Source: Pseudanabaena frigida
Lineage (GTDB): Bacteria > Cyanobacteriota > Cyanobacteriia > Pseudanabaenales > Pseudanabaenaceae
DNA length: 64,000 nucleotides
Direction of reading: 5' to 3'
NCBI GenBank assembly: GCA_003242085.1
Contig: QBML01000002.1
Span: forward strand, 180,378 to 244,377
Part shown: in pieces, positions 1 through 7,932 of the stretch
Layout: every line of letters starts with the position of its first letter
Numbering within the stretch: position 1 is the first letter of the stretch
Program-made: the position numbers and the translations under genes
The notes under the pieces: generated by a model
What the model was told of the DNA's origin: nothing
Database searches by the model: none
Seen by the model: only the letters and a program-made list of their open reading frames with translations

Positions 1-905
1 TTGTTAACAAATTTCGTGGAGATTTAAGGCTATTTAGTGATGCCGAAGCACACTTCCATAAGCACATACCTAATCTTTCCTATTTAGGAGTTCTTCCCTA
101 TGCCTCAGATCTACAACCTGAGAGCGAAGATAGTTTATGTAGCGAAGCAGAAGCTAAAGGACAGGGTGCAAAGATTGCGTGGATTCGATTTCCCCATTTG
201 TCCAATTCCCAAGATAGTCAGCCTTGGCAATTGGATTTAGGAATCGAAACCGTTTGGGTACAGACAGTTGTCGATCTAGATAATGCGGAGATAATTATTC
301 TTCCTGGCAGTAAAAACACCCTAAGCGATCTTCTGTGGTTGCGAACTACAGGCTTAGCAGATGCAATTCTCGCAGCACATCAGCGCGGTGTGCCGATAGT
401 TGGAATCTGTGGTGGTTATCAGATGTTAGGAAAATTTCTATACGATCGCGAAGGGGTGGCTGGTTCATCAGGGGAAATAGAAGGTTTAGGACTATTACCA
501 ATTAGTACAGAATTTATGGCGGCAAAACAGGTGCGTCAGGTGCAAGCGATTTGGCAAAGGTCACAATCTATTGATAAATGGATGACCTACGAGATCCATA
601 TGGGAGTCACTAAATTAACTGAGGAAAGTGAATCTTCGGAAATTAAATCTTTGCTGAAAGTGCAATGCGATCGCGAATATCGTGATGAAGGAATCCAATG
701 CGATCGGGTATGGGGTAGTTATTTACACGGTCTGTTTGAATCCGCTCATGTCCGTCAAGCTTTAACTCAATTAGCGAATATTTCCGAACATCAACCTTCT
801 TCGCAGTCTTGGCAAGAGCATCAACAAAATCTCTATAACCATATGGCAGATTTAATCGAAGCCCATCTAGACCTCATTCCAATTCGCCGTTATTTAGATA
901 TCTAG
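1..905 (+). CDS. cobQ: Cobyric acid synthase (CobQ), C-terminal part
   Basis: The window opens inside this gene; the reading frame is open from base 3 to the stop at 905, so the N-terminal part lies upstream. CobQ amidates four side-chain carboxyls of adenosyl-cobyrinic acid a,c-diamide with glutamine-derived ammonia in cobalamin synthesis. The first residues read VNKFRGD, a conserved CobQ motif, followed by a segment like IRFPHLSN that joins the two domains. The glutamine amidotransferase domain follows, with the nucleophile in GICGGYQMLG and a conserved histidine in SYLHGLF. The nearest start-like codon inside the window (TTG at 198) is internal to the domain and should not be taken as the start. 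The family is clear; the symbol rests on motifs only. Confidence 0.93.
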   Translation, partial: VNKFRGDLRLFSDAEAHFHKHIPNLSYLGVLPYASDLQPESEDSLCSEAEAKGQGAKIAWIRFPHLSNSQDSQPWQLDLGIETVWVQTVVDLDNAEIIILPGSKNTLSDLLWLRTTGLADAILAAHQRGVPIVGICGGYQMLGKFLYDREGVAGSSGEIEGLGLLPISTEFMAAKQVRQVQAIWQRSQSIDKWMTYEIHMGVTKLTEESESSEIKSLLKVQCDREYRDEGIQCDRVWGSYLHGLFESAHVRQALTQLANISEHQPSSQSWQEHQQNLYNHMADLIEAHLDLIPIRRYLDI

Positions 906-930
906 AATGTATTGTGTAACAACTAATCAA

Positions 931-981
931 ACACCAAATAAATAGAGGCGGAGCAAAGCTCCGCCTCTATTTATTTGGTGT
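931..981. repeat. Perfect intergenic palindrome
   Basis: Arms of 24 bases (931-954 and 958-981) surround an AAA loop in the core GAGCAAAGCTC. The arm (ACACCAAATAAATAGAGGCG...) closely resembles the arms at 42621 and 45595. It lies 26 bases after the cobQ stop and could terminate transcription, although no T-run follows. Confidence 0.85.
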
Positions 982-1016
982 GTTTATGTTCTAAGTGCTA
1001 TAAGAGGCTACGATTA

Positions 1017-1162
1017 CGATTGTGCTCAGCTACAGATTGTTTAGGCTTCATATAGTACAAAAAATTTTTTGAAAGTGTTGCTTCGCAACACTTTCAAAAA
1101 ATTTTTTGGGTTTTGAGAAAGCGCAAAGCGCTGTAATGTGAATTGACGGTTGAGCACAATCG
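1017..1162. repeat. Nested palindromic element (TTACAGC class)
   Basis: An outer perfect 12-bp inverted repeat CGATTGTGCTCA (1017-1028) / TGAGCACAATCG (1151-1162) brackets an inner hairpin at 1058-1108 with 24-base arms and a TTC loop. The right flank carries GCGCAAAGCGCTGTAA (1121-1136), also seen at about 18543-18558 and, degenerate, near 24001 and 47461. With the hairpin at 931 it fills the cobQ-ABC transporter gap. Confidence 0.75.
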
Positions 1163-1253
1163 AAACCCCAAAATGCAATAGTTAAATTGGTTTCTATGAC
1201 TTGAAGCATGATATTTTAGCTTGAGATGCTTACATACTCAGTCCTTAGAAACC

Positions 1254-2993
1254 ATGCTGCTTGAAGTCGAAAACTTGACTGTTCGTTATGGCGACGCAGA
1301 GCCTGCGGTCGATCGCGTCACTTTCCATTTACAAGCAGGTGAAGCGCTTGGGTTAATAGGCGAAAGCGGCTGTGGAAAATCGACGATTGGGCGATCGCTA
1401 ATCAAGCTATTACCTAAATATGCCAATATCGAAGGGACGATCTGTGTCGATGGCGAAGCGATCGCCGAGAGAAAAGATGGAACATGGCGCGGCGAGAAAG
1501 TAGGCTTAATTTTTCAAGACCCAATGACGCGGCTCGATCCATTGATGAGTATCGAAGCACATGGTTTAGAAGTGTTAGCTTCTCATTACCCTAAACTATC
1601 GCCCCAGTCTGCAAAACAACGAGTATATGATGCACTGCGATCGGTTCGCATCGATCCATCACGGGCAAGACAATATCCCCATGAATTTAGTGGCGGAATG
1701 CGACAACGTGTGGCGATCGCCCTTTCGCTACTGCTCAATCCTGTCTTGCTCATAGCCGATGAGCCAACCACTAGCCTCGATATTACCCTTGCTACAGATA
1801 TTCTCAAAGAGCTAACTGTTCTTCGTAAAAGCCGCTCGATGGGATTATTGCTAGTCACCCATGACCTCGGTATGGTTGCTGAATATTGCGATCGCATTGC
1901 TGTTATGTATAACGGAGCGATCGTGGAAACTGGCACCGTTGAGGAGATTTTTCATTCCCCACAACATCCCTACACTCAAAGCTTACTAGCTTCTGTTCTC
2001 CATTTCAATCCAGAAATATTAACCCCTATTGAGGCGCTTCCCGAAGTTCAGAATCCAGAGGCTCAAGAAAACATCTCTGAGAATATGCCAGAGAATATTC
2101 AATCAGAGCATCAAGAATCCTCAGAGCATCAGGAACCTACTGTTGCTGAGCAGGAGAAACTTCCCAAAAAGCCAATGCCAAGAGTCATCCTCTATGTGAG
2201 TCAACTCAAAAAACATTATGTCACTGGTGGAAATTTACTAACACGATTTGTCGATCCTTCGATTGGATTAGTTAAAGCTGTCGATGGCATTGATTTGGAA
2301 ATAATTTCAGGTGAAACCTTTGGCATTATTGGTGAAAGTGGCTCTGGCAAGAGTACAACTGGCAGAGCGATTTTGCAATTAATCAAGCCTGATCGCGGTT
2401 CAGTTCGGTTTAATGGTGTAGAGCTAACTAGACTCAAACAGGAACAGATGCGCCAAATGCGATCGCAAATGCAAATGATTTTTCAGGATCCGCGTGCTTG
2501 CTTTAGTCCTTATATGAATGTATTTCGTAGCGTTGCCGATCCGCTACTGATTCATAAAATTGTCCCCGATCTAGAATCTGCACGAGACAAAGTATACGCA
2601 ATTCTCGAAAAGGTCGGACTAAATTCGCAACTAGCAGATCGTTATCCTTCAGACTTATCGGGCGGTCAATTACAACGAGTGGCGATCGCTCGCGCTCTGA
2701 TTACCAATCCTAAATTTATCATTTGCGATGAGCCAGTAAGTATGCTTGATGCGTCGATTCAGAGTCAAGTTTTACAATTGATGCGCGATCTCAAACAAGA
2801 ATTTAAACTGACTTACATATTTATTACCCATGACTTAGCCGTTGCCCAATTTTTCTGCGATCGCATTGCGGTAATGCGTAGGGGTAAAATTGTAGAGCAT
2901 GGCAGTACAGAAGCAGTGCTGACCAATCCTCAACATGAATATACCAAGGCTTTGATTGCGTCTATTCCACGTATTCCTCACGTCAATAGCTAA
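1254..2993 (+). CDS. ABC transporter with two fused ATP-binding domains (oligopeptide/dipeptide type)
   Basis: The product (579 aa) carries two complete ABC ATPase domains in one chain, like a DppD-DppF or YejF fusion, and should energise peptide- or nickel-type uptake at the inner membrane. Domain 1 has Walker A GESGCGKS at residues 36-43, the signature FSGGMRQRV and Walker B with ADEPTTSLD. Domain 2 has GESGSGKS, LSGGQLQRV and CDEPVSMLD. Each ends with the oligopeptide-transporter C-terminal HPY-type extension. A charged, Glu/Gln-rich linker of about 50 residues joins them. I use the ATG at 1254, which begins MLLEVENLTV; a TTG at 1221 would add 11 unconvincing residues. No permease or binding protein lies next to it, so the substrate is unknown. 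Confidence 0.9.
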   Translation: MLLEVENLTVRYGDAEPAVDRVTFHLQAGEALGLIGESGCGKSTIGRSLIKLLPKYANIEGTICVDGEAIAERKDGTWRGEKVGLIFQDPMTRLDPLMSIEAHGLEVLASHYPKLSPQSAKQRVYDALRSVRIDPSRARQYPHEFSGGMRQRVAIALSLLLNPVLLIADEPTTSLDITLATDILKELTVLRKSRSMGLLLVTHDLGMVAEYCDRIAVMYNGAIVETGTVEEIFHSPQHPYTQSLLASVLHFNPEILTPIEALPEVQNPEAQENISENMPENIQSEHQESSEHQEPTVAEQEKLPKKPMPRVILYVSQLKKHYVTGGNLLTRFVDPSIGLVKAVDGIDLEIISGETFGIIGESGSGKSTTGRAILQLIKPDRGSVRFNGVELTRLKQEQMRQMRSQMQMIFQDPRACFSPYMNVFRSVADPLLIHKIVPDLESARDKVYAILEKVGLNSQLADRYPSDLSGGQLQRVAIARALITNPKFIICDEPVSMLDASIQSQVLQLMRDLKQEFKLTYIFITHDLAVAQFFCDRIAVMRRGKIVEHGSTEAVLTNPQHEYTKALIASIPRIPHVNS

Positions 2994-2996
2994 AGC

Positions 2997-3047
2997 CCAA
3001 TAATGATTTGTAAGCTTTGCAGAGCAAAGCTTACAAATCATTATTGG
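2997..3047. repeat. Perfect palindrome overlapping a false gene start
   Basis: Arms of 24 bases (2997-3020 and 3024-3047) with an AGA loop, core GCAGAGC. It begins 3 bases after the ABC gene stop and ends 27 bases before the decarboxylase ATG. An in-frame ATG at 3003 lies inside the palindrome and would give a spurious N-terminal extension encoded by it. Confidence 0.85.
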
Positions 3048-3074
3048 CATATTACTCATTTTAAACCTGCGACA

Positions 3075-4421
3075 ATGCCCGATTTTCACCTAGATTCGCA
3101 TTTCCTAAATCCCGATCGCTCTAACCTCGAAGCTATCCGCAAGTTAGGCTATGCGTTTGTTGACGCAATTGTGGACTCAGTTCTTGATACGCAAAATCAG
3201 CCTTTTGTTCAAAATAGCGCTTCCTTTCAGATCGACATTCCCGAACAGGGAAGTGAGCTTTTGGAATTATTGGCAGAAGTGCGATCGCAGATTTTGCCGA
3301 GGACTGTGAATTTTCAGAATCCTCGTTATATGGGGCATATGGATAGTGTTCCCGCCGCAATTACGATCTGGGCAGATGCATTGATTTCAGCGATTAACAA
3401 CAACATGCTGAGTTATGAACTATCTCCAGTATTTACGCAAATGGAAGTGCAACTAATACAATGGTTCGGCAATCTTTTTGGAATGGGAACAGATTGTTTT
3501 GGAACGCTTACCGCAGGCGGCAGCCTTGCTAATATTTCGGGACTGCTACTAGCTAGAAACTGGAAACAACCTCAGAGCAAAAATTTAGGAAATCATCACA
3601 ATTTAGTAGCCTTTGTTTCCGATGCAGCCCATACTTCGTTTGAGAAAGCAATGAATGTAATTGGTATTGGTAGAGAAAACTTAATTCGTGTACCAACTAA
3701 CCCTCGAGGTGAAATTATATTAGACGAATTAGAATCAGCTATCAAGAACTCAATTAAAAAGGGTAAGCAGCCTTTTTTTGTGGCGGCGATCGCAGGCACG
3801 ACGGTAACTGGTGCTGTTGATAATATTCAGTTGGTGGGTGAAATTGCCAAACGCTACAGTTGTTGGTTTCATATTGATGCTGCCTATGGTGGCGCGGGAA
3901 TTTTTACACCAAAATTGCAACCTCTATTTCAAGGCTGTGAACTTGCTGACTCAATGACCTTCAATCCTCAAAAATGGTTATGGGTAGCGCGAACCTGTGC
4001 CATGCTCCTCGTCAAAGATAAAAAGCATCTAGTCGAAGGATTTGATGGAGAGCTTCCTTATATGGACGATCGCACCCTCAACTTTGGCAATCTCAACTTA
4101 CAAGGAACAAGGCGTACTGATAGCCTCAAACTATGGATGGCACTGAAAGCGATGGGTATTTCTGGCTGTCGCTACTTAGTAGAGCGATCGCTCGATCTAT
4201 CCGACAGTCTCAGCCAATGGGTCGAAGCGTCAACTGAATTAGATCTTGTCTGCGAACCAACCCTAAATATTGTCTGTCTCAAATCCAACGATCCAAAACT
4301 CAGTAGTGCAGAATTACGCCAAAAGTGGATTGATGAAGGCAAGTTGTGGTTGTCCTTGCCGCTCTGGAAAGGCGATCGCATTCTCAAAGCCGTAGTACTA
4401 CATCCTTACGCAGGTTCATAA
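3075..4421 (+). CDS. PLP-dependent group II decarboxylase
   Basis: A 448-residue fold-type I pyridoxal-phosphate enzyme of the aromatic-amino-acid/glutamate/diaminobutyrate decarboxylase family, which removes the alpha-carboxylate of an amino acid in the cytosol. Visible motifs are the PLP-stacking histidine in DAAHTSFEKA (H186), the cofactor aspartate in HIDAAYGGAG (D268) and the Schiff-base lysine in FNPQKWLWV (K300). The ATG at 3075 (MPDFHLDSHF) is chosen because an earlier in-frame ATG at 3003 sits inside the palindrome and adds 24 residues that do not look like protein. The substrate (tyrosine, DOPA, tryptophan, diaminobutyrate) cannot be read from the sequence, and no pathway neighbours are present. 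Confidence 0.9.
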   Translation: MPDFHLDSHFLNPDRSNLEAIRKLGYAFVDAIVDSVLDTQNQPFVQNSASFQIDIPEQGSELLELLAEVRSQILPRTVNFQNPRYMGHMDSVPAAITIWADALISAINNNMLSYELSPVFTQMEVQLIQWFGNLFGMGTDCFGTLTAGGSLANISGLLLARNWKQPQSKNLGNHHNLVAFVSDAAHTSFEKAMNVIGIGRENLIRVPTNPRGEIILDELESAIKNSIKKGKQPFFVAAIAGTTVTGAVDNIQLVGEIAKRYSCWFHIDAAYGGAGIFTPKLQPLFQGCELADSMTFNPQKWLWVARTCAMLLVKDKKHLVEGFDGELPYMDDRTLNFGNLNLQGTRRTDSLKLWMALKAMGISGCRYLVERSLDLSDSLSQWVEASTELDLVCEPTLNIVCLKSNDPKLSSAELRQKWIDEGKLWLSLPLWKGDRILKAVVLHPYAGS

Positions 4422-4514
4422 TAGAGACAATACTCAGCCCCAATCAAAACCAGATTGATAAAGGCGTTGCGCTTTTCACCATAGTTAGTATTTAGTTGCT
4501 CCTATGTCGAAAGC

Positions 4515-4567
4515 TAACCCAAATGAATAAAGTCGGCGCTTCGCGCCGACTTTATTCATTTGGGTTA
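4515..4567. repeat. Perfect palindrome, GCTTCGC core
   Basis: Arms of 25 bases, TAACCCAAATGAATAAAGTC and onward, around a TTC loop (GGCGCTTCGCGCC). It lies between the decarboxylase and nrdR and shares the AACCCAAAT arm start with copies at 8621, 42621 and others. Confidence 0.85.
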
Positions 4568-4589
4568 CATATCCTAAGCTAAACTTACA

Positions 4590-4605
4590 TTGCTATATAT
4601 AGTGT
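4590..4605. promoter_or_regulatory. Probable NrdR box upstream of nrdR
   Basis: The 16 bases TTGCTATATATAGTGT match the NrdR operator consensus ACACTATATATAGTGT at 13 positions, including the whole CTATATATAGTGT core. A weaker half-site (ACACTG) occurs at 4630. NrdR operators usually occur in pairs about 31 bp apart centre to centre, and a clean partner is not seen here, so this is a good candidate rather than a certain site. It lies about 120 bases before nrdR and suggests autoregulation. Confidence 0.5.
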
Positions 4606-4623
4606 TCGATCTTTGGCAATGAG

Positions 4624-4694
4624 TTAAAAACACTGTTATCGACCACTATAATTTACAGTTAGATCGAGAGAGCAGTTAAAAAACTGCCCGATCT
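4624..4694 (+). promoter_or_regulatory. Putative nrdR promoter and 5' leader hairpin
   Basis: TATAAT at 4647-4652 is preceded, with a 17-base spacer, by TTAAAA at 4624-4629 as a weak -35. Transcription would start near 4659. Directly after it lies a bipartite hairpin: AGATCG (4661-4666) pairs with CGATCT (4689-4694), and GCAGTT (4672-4677) with AACTGC (4682-4687). The hairpin ends 29 bases before the ATG and leaves the ribosome site free. Assigned by inspection only. Confidence 0.4.
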
Positions 4695-4723
4695 AGAAAT
4701 CGTCTATAAATTTGAGATATGTC

Positions 4724-5176
4724 ATGCTCTGTCCGTTTTGTCAGCATACCGATAGCCGCGTTTTAGAATCTCGTTCGGCGGAGTCAGGATGTAGTATTAG
4801 GCGCAGGCGTGAATGTCTTAGCTGTCAGCGACGATTTACCACATACGAACGGATCGAATATGTCCCAATTACCGTTTTAAAGCGTGACGGGTTAAGTGAG
4901 TCATTCGATCGCTCTAAGCTTTTGCGCGGGATGATCAGAGCTTGTGAAAAAACTGGAGTAACTCAAGCAAATTTAGATGCAATTATTGACGAAATCGAAG
5001 CGCAGTTACAAGTACGCGATCGCCATCAAGTTACTAGTGTGGAAATAGGCGAAATGGTCTTGCAATATTTGCAAGAGGTGAGTGAAGTCGCCTATGTACG
5101 ATTTGCCTCAGTATATAGACAATTTCGTGGAGTTCGAGATTTTGCTGAAGCATTAAATCACTTCAGCACAAATTAA
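4724..5176 (+). CDS. nrdR: Transcriptional repressor NrdR
   Basis: A 150-residue NrdR of standard length. It represses ribonucleotide reductase genes according to the ATP/dATP state. The N-terminal zinc ribbon has cysteine pairs C3/C6 and C31/C34 (CPFC and CLSC), followed by the arginine-rich RRRREC stretch used in DNA contact, and then an ATP-cone domain from about residue 50 to 140. I start at the ATG at 4724 so that the protein begins MLCPFCQH, as family members do; a TTG at 4712 is possible but would displace the ribbon. A likely NrdR box lies upstream. No reductase gene is in the window, so its main targets are elsewhere. Confidence 0.95.
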   Translation: MLCPFCQHTDSRVLESRSAESGCSIRRRRECLSCQRRFTTYERIEYVPITVLKRDGLSESFDRSKLLRGMIRACEKTGVTQANLDAIIDEIEAQLQVRDRHQVTSVEIGEMVLQYLQEVSEVAYVRFASVYRQFRGVRDFAEALNHFSTN

Positions 5177-5210
5177 TTTAATACTTTTTATACCAATAAA
5201 AAGTATTAAA
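5177..5210. terminator. AT-rich hairpin after nrdR
   Basis: TTTAATACTTTTTA (5177-5190) is perfectly complementary to TAAAAAGTATTAAA (5197-5210) with a 6-base loop. It follows the nrdR stop directly. The stem is AT-rich and no T-run follows, so termination efficiency is uncertain. Confidence 0.5.
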
Positions 5211-5305
5211 ATTTGCACATATTATTTTAAACTATATGAAAATCTAAGATAGTCTTCAGTACAAACTAACTTAGTAAACCTCTGCAATATTGTTAGGAGT
5301 TGTAG

Positions 5306-5845
5306 ATGTCGAATTTTGTCGCAGTTAATGAAGAAAGTGAAGATGCTTTTTACATTGAGGTGATTCCAGTTGAGAGTAATTCTGGCATTAAAAAAACATC
5401 AAAAGCAGATGTCATAGAAAAACTTACAACTGAACGCTTTGATAATGCTCTGCGTAAGGCTGTTTTGCCAGCTTGCAATACATTCGTTTCACTTTGGCAA
5501 GAGGTAAAGCAGTCAAATTCTTTGGTTGCTGATAGTGCCGAAGTTGAGTTTAATCTAGGGCTAACTGCTTCAGGTAATATGGCGATCGTCCAGACTTCAG
5601 GACAAGCAAGCTTCAAGATTAAAGTCACTTGGAAATTTAAACCTCCAATAGTTGACAAGAAAGCACTTTACGAGCAAATCAATGATGATATTGACTTGCT
5701 TAAGAAAGAGGCTGAAGAGTTAGAACAATTTCTCAATCAGGCTGAGTCGTCTGACCAAGTTGAGGAGGAACCCAAAATTTCCTATACAAAACATAGAGGT
5801 ATAATTCCGAATGTGAGGAAATTAGAAAAATTGTCATCTTTCTAA
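5306..5845 (+). CDS. Trypsin-co-occurring domain (CU044_2847/Trypco1-like) protein
   Basis: A 179-residue cytosolic-looking protein without signal or membrane segments. Residues about 45-110 follow the CU044_2847 pattern: a helical stretch ending in KQSNS, then VEFNLGLTASG, an IVQTSGQASFKI strand and VTWKF. This domain is known mainly from genomic neighbourhoods of trypsin-like peptidases and conflict-system proteins, hence the name trypsin-co-occurring domain. The C-terminal third is acidic and coiled-coil-like. An AGGAG site lies 7 bases before the ATG. It is followed 30 bases later by a small gene on the same strand and then, convergently, by a real trypsin-like protease, which supports the family call. 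Molecular role unknown. Confidence 0.6.
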   Translation: MSNFVAVNEESEDAFYIEVIPVESNSGIKKTSKADVIEKLTTERFDNALRKAVLPACNTFVSLWQEVKQSNSLVADSAEVEFNLGLTASGNMAIVQTSGQASFKIKVTWKFKPPIVDKKALYEQINDDIDLLKKEAEELEQFLNQAESSDQVEEEPKISYTKHRGIIPNVRKLEKLSSF

Positions 5846-5875
5846 TTAGATTAGCTTAATAATGAGATTAGATTA

Positions 5876-6106
5876 ATGGATCGAAATATTAATAAAAAAA
5901 TATCTTCTTTATTAAAAAGAGTTTTGAAGATAGAACAAAGTTTAGGTATAGCTTCAGAAGCTTGTAGTTGTTTCGTGTCCCTTAGTAGCACAAATCCTCC
6001 TCCTTGTGATCCACGTGAGTGTCCTCAAATAAAATCTCTTGTAGATTTACTTTCAAAATTGCGTCAACAAATTAATGAATTAGAAATGCAGACAGAGAAC
6101 AATTAG
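5876..6106 (+). CDS. Small cysteine-containing protein of unknown function
   Basis: A 76-residue product starting at ATG 5876, 30 bases after the Trypco-like gene and probably co-transcribed with it. Residues 1-25 and 48-76 look helical and could form a coiled coil. Between them is a Cys/Pro segment with CSCF and PPCDPRECP, four cysteines in all, which could bind metal or form disulfides. I do not recognise the family. Its place between the Trypco-like gene and the convergent trypsin-TPR gene suggests it belongs to the same small system. Low GC and absence of HIP1 octamers fit an accessory block. Confidence 0.55.
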   Translation: MDRNINKKISSLLKRVLKIEQSLGIASEACSCFVSLSSTNPPPCDPRECPQIKSLVDLLSKLRQQINELEMQTENN

Positions 6107-6139
6107 TCTTTATACAAGGTAGATATTGTCAAAACCAAA

Positions 6140-7666
6140 CTATAACTTACAATAGTTCACAATCTTTGCTGGCTTATCAAGATTATATGTTTTATAGAAT
6201 GAGCAAATCATATTTTGGTATTCATTTGTTAATCTCAAGTCATTCAAAATATTGCCACTTCTTTTGGAATAATCTATTGAATCAACTAAACTATTTAGAT
6301 AGAGTTTTCTTCCATCGGGCAAGAGAGTTTCTTTTAAGACGATCTCAGTATATTTCTTGTAATTGTCATAATATTGTGCTTTTTTAATTTTATTTTCTTG
6401 ATTTTCGTACCATAAGTTTTCGCTAATATCTATGAGGATTCTTAAAGATTGCTGATAGTAAGTAAAGCGTTCTGTTTTACTATTTATTTCATTCCATTGA
6501 AATCCTTGTTTTTGAATAATTTGTGCAACGTTATCAAGATAGGATTGAGATTCTTTATAACTTTTAAGCTTCCAATAACTGTAACCAATCTCAAAACCAA
6601 CTTTTATCTTTAGGTTTTCATCTAATGTGTCATCATTTTTGATTTTTTGTAGGTACTCAATAGCTTTTTGATAATCTCCCATCTCAATAAGAGTAATCCC
6701 TAAGCCATATCTAGCTATTTGACTATCTGATTGATTTAATACATCTAAAAATTTGCGTTTTGCATCTTCCAGAAGCGTTTGACTCCTTGGTCTGCTCTGG
6801 TTAGCCTTTTCTCGAATAACAAATCCTTGAGAAATTAATGGTTCTAAATTATACGGACATTCCTTTACAAACCTGTCAGAAAAATCGCTCGCTTTGCTTA
6901 AATCAGTCTTTAGTAATGTGTCAATAGATGTACTGAAACTTAAGAGTTTTTCATCTGGACATTTACGCAAAGGCAACCAGAGAATACCAGAGGAAATCAA
7001 AGAAATTGCAATAATACCTATAATGATTTTGGCAATCTTCCAACGCAAAATATTAGGATTTATTGGGATTAACTGCCTCACAGCATTTGTAATTGGTAAG
7101 GCAATACCGCCATTTTCGCCTTCACTGGCTACTAGAATACCAACAGCCTGCCATTGCTTTTTTTTAGCGTTATATACACAGACAGCTGCACCACTCTGTC
7201 CACCCTTGATCGCTTGTGAGTCACCTTCAGTAACTAATCGCAATACACGTTGATTAAGCAAGGTAGAATCTGTGGAAGTAGCTAACCCAACAATTCTGCC
7301 TTCAATCGGCGCACCATCTCTATATGTTTCGTTAGAAAATCCAAAACATAAAAAAGTCTGCTCTTCAGGTAAATCTACTAGATATAAAAATATTGGACTT
7401 TTGTGATCTATAACTTGCAACAGCGCTATATCGTCTTGGTTAGGATCACCTTTGTAATGTTGAACAATGCCAACACTACCATTAGCGCTTAACTTTCCAA
7501 TTCCTCCGGCATCTTCCACAACATGAGCGCAGGTTACAAAATGTCCCTCTGCACTGACGGAAAATCCAGTACCAATGATCTCACCTGCACTGTTGCAGAT
7601 TTTTAATGTAGCCCTTTTAACTGCTTCAAATGATTTAAAGGCTTGTTTGCGAGCGCGACTATTCAT
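6140..7666 (-). CDS. Membrane-anchored trypsin-like serine protease with TPR-like C-terminus
   Basis: The 508-residue product starts with a chymotrypsin/trypsin-fold peptidase domain (about residues 15-200). The triad is visible: H48 in TCAHVV, D79 in QDDIALL and S158 in GGQSGAAV. One hydrophobic helix follows at about 211-233. The remainder is helical with TPR-like units, for example GDYQKAIEYLQKI and KSYKESQSYL. There is no N-terminal signal peptide and the protease precedes the only membrane helix, so it probably faces the cytoplasm with the TPR part across the membrane, unless export is unconventional. The gene converges on the Trypco-like pair, the known association for this peptidase class. 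Targets unknown. GC is low and HIP1 octamers are absent. Confidence 0.8.
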   Translation of the reverse strand: MNSRARKQAFKSFEAVKRATLKICNSAGEIIGTGFSVSAEGHFVTCAHVVEDAGGIGKLSANGSVGIVQHYKGDPNQDDIALLQVIDHKSPIFLYLVDLPEEQTFLCFGFSNETYRDGAPIEGRIVGLATSTDSTLLNQRVLRLVTEGDSQAIKGGQSGAAVCVYNAKKKQWQAVGILVASEGENGGIALPITNAVRQLIPINPNILRWKIAKIIIGIIAISLISSGILWLPLRKCPDEKLLSFSTSIDTLLKTDLSKASDFSDRFVKECPYNLEPLISQGFVIREKANQSRPRSQTLLEDAKRKFLDVLNQSDSQIARYGLGITLIEMGDYQKAIEYLQKIKNDDTLDENLKIKVGFEIGYSYWKLKSYKESQSYLDNVAQIIQKQGFQWNEINSKTERFTYYQQSLRILIDISENLWYENQENKIKKAQYYDNYKKYTEIVLKETLLPDGRKLYLNSLVDSIDYSKRSGNILNDLRLTNEYQNMICSFYKTYNLDKPAKIVNYCKL

Positions 7667-7847
7667 GCGGATAAATGAAAATATTTAGAAGAATAATATC
7701 GCAATAACATCGTAAAGAACTTAACAATAGCCAAATGACTAACAAAGTGGATTGCATTATGAAGCGCCCCACCGTTATTTCTAAGTTCTAAAGTGTATCA
7801 AGCTAAAGCACATTAAATGCCCTGTGACAAAAATTTGTAAAGAAAAG

Positions 7848-7877
7848 TTGAATTTTTTTATTTACCCTAGCTATAAT
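7848..7877 (+). promoter_or_regulatory. Promoter for the DUF3155 gene
   Basis: TTGAAT at 7848-7853 and TATAAT at 7872-7877 are separated by 18 bases, a good sigma-70 arrangement. Transcription would begin near 7884, after the first base of the in-frame ATG at 7882. This supports the downstream TTG at 7933 as the true start. Confidence 0.6.
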
Positions 7878-7932
7878 AACTATGTTTTGTAATCCCGATC
7901 GCATTTCAGGGTCTAAATTAGGAGGTATTGAT

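Noticed and set aside
1586..1936. Long open frame on the minus strand inside the ABC transporter gene, and similar frames opposite the TpsA gene (35006-36577) and the RND pump
   Set aside because: They are antisense shadows of strongly coding sequence, have no ribosome sites and read as low-complexity protein.
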